From Niveispirillum sp. SYP-B3756 (GTDB lineage: Bacteria; Pseudomonadota; Alphaproteobacteria; Azospirillales; Azospirillaceae): a DNA stretch of 64,000 nucleotides. Made by a program: the position numbers and the translations under genes. The notes beneath the pieces are model-generated. The model saw nothing but the letters and a program-made list of their open reading frames with translations. It had not been told where the DNA came from and did not search any database. The stretch is from the NCBI RefSeq assembly GCF_009495745.1, contig NZ_WIDQ01000002.1:620001-684000 (forward strand), read 5' to 3'. Positions 60,901-64,000 of the stretch are shown piece by piece (position 1 is the stretch's first letter; every line of letters starts with the position of its first letter).

Positions 60901-62018
60901 CGGCTTTCCTCCCCGGCGGTCAGGGGCCGGAACGGGGTGACGGACAGGGCCAGCGCTTCCAGGCTGGCCACGGGTATGGGTTCCGGCACCGGTGGGCGGA
61001 TCAGGGCCGGCATCCCGATGGCCCCGGTCAGTGCCCGCCAGGCCTGCGATACGGTCAGCGCCCATTGCCCGGCGGTGCGGCGACGGGCGGGCTCGGCAAT
61101 GTCCCCCCGCAGATCATGCAGGGCCGCCAGCACCGCCTCCGGCCATAGAAGGTCGAACATGCGGTGGTGGCTGTGACCGGGCACGCCACCCAGGGCGATG
61201 CTGGTGGGGATGGACAGCCGTTCGGTGCCAGGGCCGGCCAGTTTCAGCCGCCCCGTCTCATCGCGCGGCGAATGCAGGCGCGGGGTCCACAGCACCGGCC
61301 CATGGCTGTCGGCCAGGGTCAGCACGCCGCCATCAAAGCCGATGGCGATCCGGTGCAGCAGGTGGGAATGGTTATCCGGGTCTTCCGGGTGAACCTGATT
61401 TTGCACCTGCAGGCTGACAGGGATGCCGCCCAGGGAAGCGGTGATCTGGGTGAAAGGATGCGCCGGCTCCCCCGCCGGCTGCGGCTGGAAGGACCAGGGG
61501 CGTAAGTCACCAATGGCCCGCCCCAAAATATCCAGCAGCGGATAGGCCACCTGGCTGTTGCAGGCCGCATCGATGAAGCGGATCGGCCCTTGCCCGCGCA
61601 GATGGGCGGCCACGGCCAGAAACTGCCGGACAGGTTGGATATTGGGATAGAGCGTGTTGACGGCATAGGCGGCATTGCCCTGCCGGGCGGCCTGCAGGCC
61701 GGCAGTTATCTCCGTCACATGCACCGGATGTTCCTGGAGCACATGCACGCCCCGGCGCAGGAAATGCTGGGCCACCGCTGCGCCATCGCCGCCCGTCGCC
61801 CCTGATCGCAGCACGATACAGGCAATATCCACCTCATCCGGCACCTGTGCCGGGTCGTTATAGAACGGCACGCCCAGCCGGGCGGCATAATCGCGGGAAT
61901 AGGCGCTGCCCTTGGCCAGGATGCCGGCCAGTTCATACCGGTCGGGTGCGGCGCGCAGCGCTTCCAGATATATCCGGCCAAAGGCGGTGCCGGCGACCAG
62001 CACGCGGGTTCTGCCCAT
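60897..62018 (-). CDS. Thiazolinyl imine reductase homologue (Irp3/YbtU/PchG type)
   Basis: A 373-residue Gfo/Idh/MocA-fold protein. The Rossmann start RVLVAGTAFGRIYLEAL (about 4-20) is followed by GILAKGSAYSRDYAARLGVP and GVHVLQEHPVHVTEI (about 115-129), the stretch typical of Irp3/YbtU. These enzymes reduce the thiazoline ring to thiazolidine with NADPH during pyochelin or yersiniabactin synthesis. Gene order methyltransferase-reductase-VOC with one- or four-base overlaps indicates one operon. The product is thus likely a thiazolidine-containing siderophore. Confidence 0.88.
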   Translation of the reverse strand: MGRTRVLVAGTAFGRIYLEALRAAPDRYELAGILAKGSAYSRDYAARLGVPFYNDPAQVPDEVDIACIVLRSGATGGDGAAVAQHFLRRGVHVLQEHPVHVTEITAGLQAARQGNAAYAVNTLYPNIQPVRQFLAVAAHLRGQGPIRFIDAACNSQVAYPLLDILGRAIGDLRPWSFQPQPAGEPAHPFTQITASLGGIPVSLQVQNQVHPEDPDNHSHLLHRIAIGFDGGVLTLADSHGPVLWTPRLHSPRDETGRLKLAGPGTERLSIPTSIALGGVPGHSHHRMFDLLWPEAVLAALHDLRGDIAEPARRRTAGQWALTVSQAWRALTGAIGMPALIRPPVPEPIPVASLEALALSVTPFRPLTAGEESR

Positions 62019-63520
62019 CAGATCGCCCCCTTGCGTGCGGCGAAGACCCGGTGGCCCAGGCGGGAGAGGGGGTGTTGATGGTCCGGCAGGCCCAGCACCC
62101 GCACCAGCCCCGCCGCTTCCAGCACCCGGTTCCATTGCGCCAGCGACAGGAAGGTGGCCTGCGTTTCTTGCCGTTCATCATCGGTCTGGCCCATCATGAA
62201 GGCCTGCGACGCCATCACCCATACCTCTTCCCGCGTCGGTTCGGTCAGGATCAGCCAGCCACCGGGGCGCAGCAGGTCACGCAGCCAGCCGATGCTGGCA
62301 TCGGTATTACGCGCGGCATTCAGGGCGCCGCCGCTGATGATGATATCCAGGCTCTGCCGTTTTATTCCCTGCGCTTCCGGCGGCTTGTCGAGATCATAAA
62401 GACCGCGCCGCACGAACGGATAGGGCTGCTGCCACGTCGCCACCTGATCCAGGAAGAAGCGCGACAGGTCGGTAAACAGGTAATCCACCGGCAACCCGGC
62501 GAGCGAGGGCAGTACCAACCGCGTCGTCGCCCCCGTGCCGCCACCCACTTCCAGCAGGCGCAGCGGGGCGGCCCCCGTCCAGGCGGCGGCCAGCCGGCTG
62601 ACCAGGGCGCGCACGCTGTGATGCTGGTAACGGGCGGCGACCGGCTCGCTGTAAATGGCAGCGGCCAGATCGATCCGCCCTTCCGGGAATAGCAGATGCA
62701 CGGCCTGGCGTTCCCCGCGCAGCAGTTCCGGCAGGTGGGCGGCATTGGCGCGGGCATAATCGATGGTGCGGGCACTGCCGCTGACCGCCCGCCAGTCCCG
62801 TTCCAGCCCATCCCAGGCCGCTTTCAGGGCGGCATCGCCATAGGCCGTGGCGGGCGGTACGGCGCAGAGCCGCCCGCCGGACCAGCGCAGCCGCCCCCGT
62901 TCCACCAGCACCCGCAGCCAGCGGCGGATCAAGCCCCGGTGTGACGGTGCCACGCGGGCGGTTTCCAGCACATCCTCCACGCTATGGGCACTGTCCGCCC
63001 CGGTGAACAGGCCGCAGCGGGAAAGCCCGTTCAGCATGGATAACAGGGCATTGTCGGCCAGCCGGTCCGCCACCGCCACGGCCTGGGCCAGATCAATGCC
63101 GGTCAGCGATGCCTCGGCATCGGCGGTGACGGCAGCCGCCAGTTCTGCCAATGTCTGCCAGTCCCGCGCCGGTGCTGCCAGCAGGGGCCGGGGCGGGGTG
63201 CCGAACAGGGCGGTGACGGCGGCCTGTTCCACCGGCGACAGGCTGCCCGCCACCAGCAGATCGCGGAAATGCGACAGATCGGCCAGATCAAGGGCGGGCA
63301 GGGGCAGCAGGGCGCGCAACGTATCGGCATCCAGCGCCACCCCGTCCGCCATCGCCCCTTCCAGCAGGGCCAGGGTGCGGGCGGGGCTGGGGGGCAGGTC
63401 ATGGTGACTGACCTGTATGCCCTGACGCCGGGCGTTGACGGCCAGATCGCCGCCATCGGGCTGCCCCAGGATCAACAGATGCTGCAGGTCGGGCAGGGGA
63501 AGGGAAAGATCATTCATCAT
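62018..63520 (-). CDS. Stand-alone NRPS/PKS-type SAM-dependent methyltransferase
   Basis: A 500-residue protein whose C-terminal half is a SAM methyltransferase of the polyketide/nonribosomal-peptide type: LRLLEVGGGTGATTRLVLPSL as SAM motif I (about 320-340), VDYLFTDLSRFFLDQ, ISGGALNAARNT and LRPGGWLILTEPT. The N-terminal half is helical and unassigned, with DDLSL-like leading; no A, C or carrier motif is seen. Its start (ATG at 63520, ATGATG) overlaps the stop of the upstream gene, and its end shares a base with the reductase start. Methylation of a thiazoline ring carbon or of the nitrogen is a plausible task. Confidence 0.82.
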   Translation of the reverse strand: MMNDLSLPLPDLQHLLILGQPDGGDLAVNARRQGIQVSHHDLPPSPARTLALLEGAMADGVALDADTLRALLPLPALDLADLSHFRDLLVAGSLSPVEQAAVTALFGTPPRPLLAAPARDWQTLAELAAAVTADAEASLTGIDLAQAVAVADRLADNALLSMLNGLSRCGLFTGADSAHSVEDVLETARVAPSHRGLIRRWLRVLVERGRLRWSGGRLCAVPPATAYGDAALKAAWDGLERDWRAVSGSARTIDYARANAAHLPELLRGERQAVHLLFPEGRIDLAAAIYSEPVAARYQHHSVRALVSRLAAAWTGAAPLRLLEVGGGTGATTRLVLPSLAGLPVDYLFTDLSRFFLDQVATWQQPYPFVRRGLYDLDKPPEAQGIKRQSLDIIISGGALNAARNTDASIGWLRDLLRPGGWLILTEPTREEVWVMASQAFMMGQTDDERQETQATFLSLAQWNRVLEAAGLVRVLGLPDHQHPLSRLGHRVFAARKGAI

Positions 63521-64000
63521 GCATCTCCCGCGATGCCAAGGAACAGACATTGCCCGGCCGCGGCCATAGGGGATACGGCCTCGGGTAGGCATAGGCCCGG
63601 TGACAAGCCGGCAGCACCCAGTTCCGCCCGCCATCCATCCGCATCCAGAAAGGGCAGCCCGGCCCGGCGGTCGGCCCGATAAAGCGGCGGTGCCCCGGCG
63701 GCGGGGGAGAGCAGGAAGCCCATGCAGGTCAGCAGGGCTTCATTTTCCCACACTGATTCCGTGAAGATCAGCCAACCACCGGGGCGCAGAACCTGCCGGA
63801 TATGGCGCAGGCTGGCCGTGATATCTGCAGCGTTGTGCAGCACATTGCCGGCCAGCACCAGATCAACCGACCCGTCCGCCCCCCCCTGCGCGGCAAAGGG
63901 CGCGTTGATATCCAGCACGCCGGTTTCGATACCGGGGAAGCGCTGGCCGGCGGCCAGGGTGAACATGCGCGACAGGTCGGTGAAACGATAATCGGCTCGC
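63517..64000 (-). CDS. NRPS/PKS-type methyltransferase domain, C-terminal part (cut by window edge)
   Basis: The last 160 residues of a protein that continues beyond the window. They show the rear part of another SAM methyltransferase: DYRFTDLSRMF, LAGNVLHNAADITASLRHIR and LRPGGWLIFTESV. The first motif equals the VDYLFTDLSRFF of the next protein, so the two domains are related. The protein ends about 20 residues after the domain, so this methyltransferase is C-terminal in a longer, presumably modular, siderophore synthetase or stands alone; the upstream part is not visible. Its stop overlaps the next start (ATGA). Confidence 0.8.
   Translation of the reverse strand, partial: RADYRFTDLSRMFTLAAGQRFPGIETGVLDINAPFAAQGGADGSVDLVLAGNVLHNAADITASLRHIRQVLRPGGWLIFTESVWENEALLTCMGFLLSPAAGAPPLYRADRRAGLPFLDADGWRAELGAAGLSPGLCLPEAVSPMAAAGQCLFLGIAGDA

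Noticed and set aside
1-64000. Search for tRNA, rRNA, CRISPR arrays, IS elements, phage genes and replication origins
   Set aside because: No cloverleaf-like T-loop signature outside coding sequence, no regularly spaced repeats, and no transposase or integrase motifs were seen.

Overview
The window is a GC-rich piece of a Gram-negative chromosome, most likely from an alphaproteobacterium. It has five TonB-dependent receptor genes (one cut by the left edge), a Caulobacter-type xylXBC set, many short ATGA gene overlaps, and REP-like palindromes. The exact genus (Azospirillaceae, sphingomonad or Caulobacterales type) cannot be decided from the sequence alone. I saw no rRNA, tRNA, CRISPR array, transposase or replication origin.

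Region 1 (1-14.3 kb) is a catabolic cluster. A TonB receptor and a LysR regulator diverge. Behind a convergent terminator lie minus-strand genes for a b-type cytochrome, an SDR, an MFS transporter, a ThDP enzyme, a class III aminotransferase, an alpha/beta hydrolase, an AA_synth (DUF1185) protein, a second SDR and a 2-keto-4-pentenoate-hydratase-like enzyme. An aldehyde dehydrogenase, a seven-Asp-box protein and a VOC enzyme run the other way. Both SDRs lack the catalytic Ser-Tyr-Lys set. The substrate is unknown.

Region 2 (14.4-33.3 kb) is devoted to sugars and transport. It holds a TonB receptor with a PQQ-type sugar dehydrogenase, a CPA1 antiporter with a cyclic-nucleotide-binding domain, xylXBC (oxidative xylose pathway), a large hybrid histidine kinase, a copper-type TonB receptor with a DUF2946 protein, a LacI regulator and a sugar porter. 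LacI-type operators lie before xylX, before the LacI gene and, one base off, before the porter, so these form a likely xylose regulon. xylD and the ketoglutarate semialdehyde dehydrogenase are not in the window.

Region 3 (33.3-58.8 kb) is the most unusual part: a large catabolic cluster around a GntR/HutC-type regulator. It has an FMN hydroxy-acid oxidase, a PCMH-type FAD oxidase, two tandem alpha/beta-hydrolase proteins whose nucleophiles are replaced, VOC proteins, an MFS transporter, a HapK-like protein, MmgE/PrpD, an FAD_binding_2 flavoprotein, an SDR, two NodB/PuuE-type deacetylases, an isochorismatase-fold amidase, a TonB receptor, a membrane protein and an unknown protein. The palindrome WTGRTAT-N6-ATAYCAW, or a weaker version, occurs in six intergenic gaps beside these genes. 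I infer one regulon for an unidentified compound, possibly one containing a cyclic amide or imide. A DUF2946-TonB-PepSY metal-uptake operon sits inside this region.

Region 4 (58.8-64 kb) starts with a gene-poor stretch holding coding-like remnants. It continues into the end of a thiazoline siderophore cluster of the pyochelin/yersiniabactin type: a PchR-like AraC regulator, a VOC protein, a thiazolinyl imine reductase homologue and two adjacent methyltransferase-domain proteins, the last cut by the window edge.
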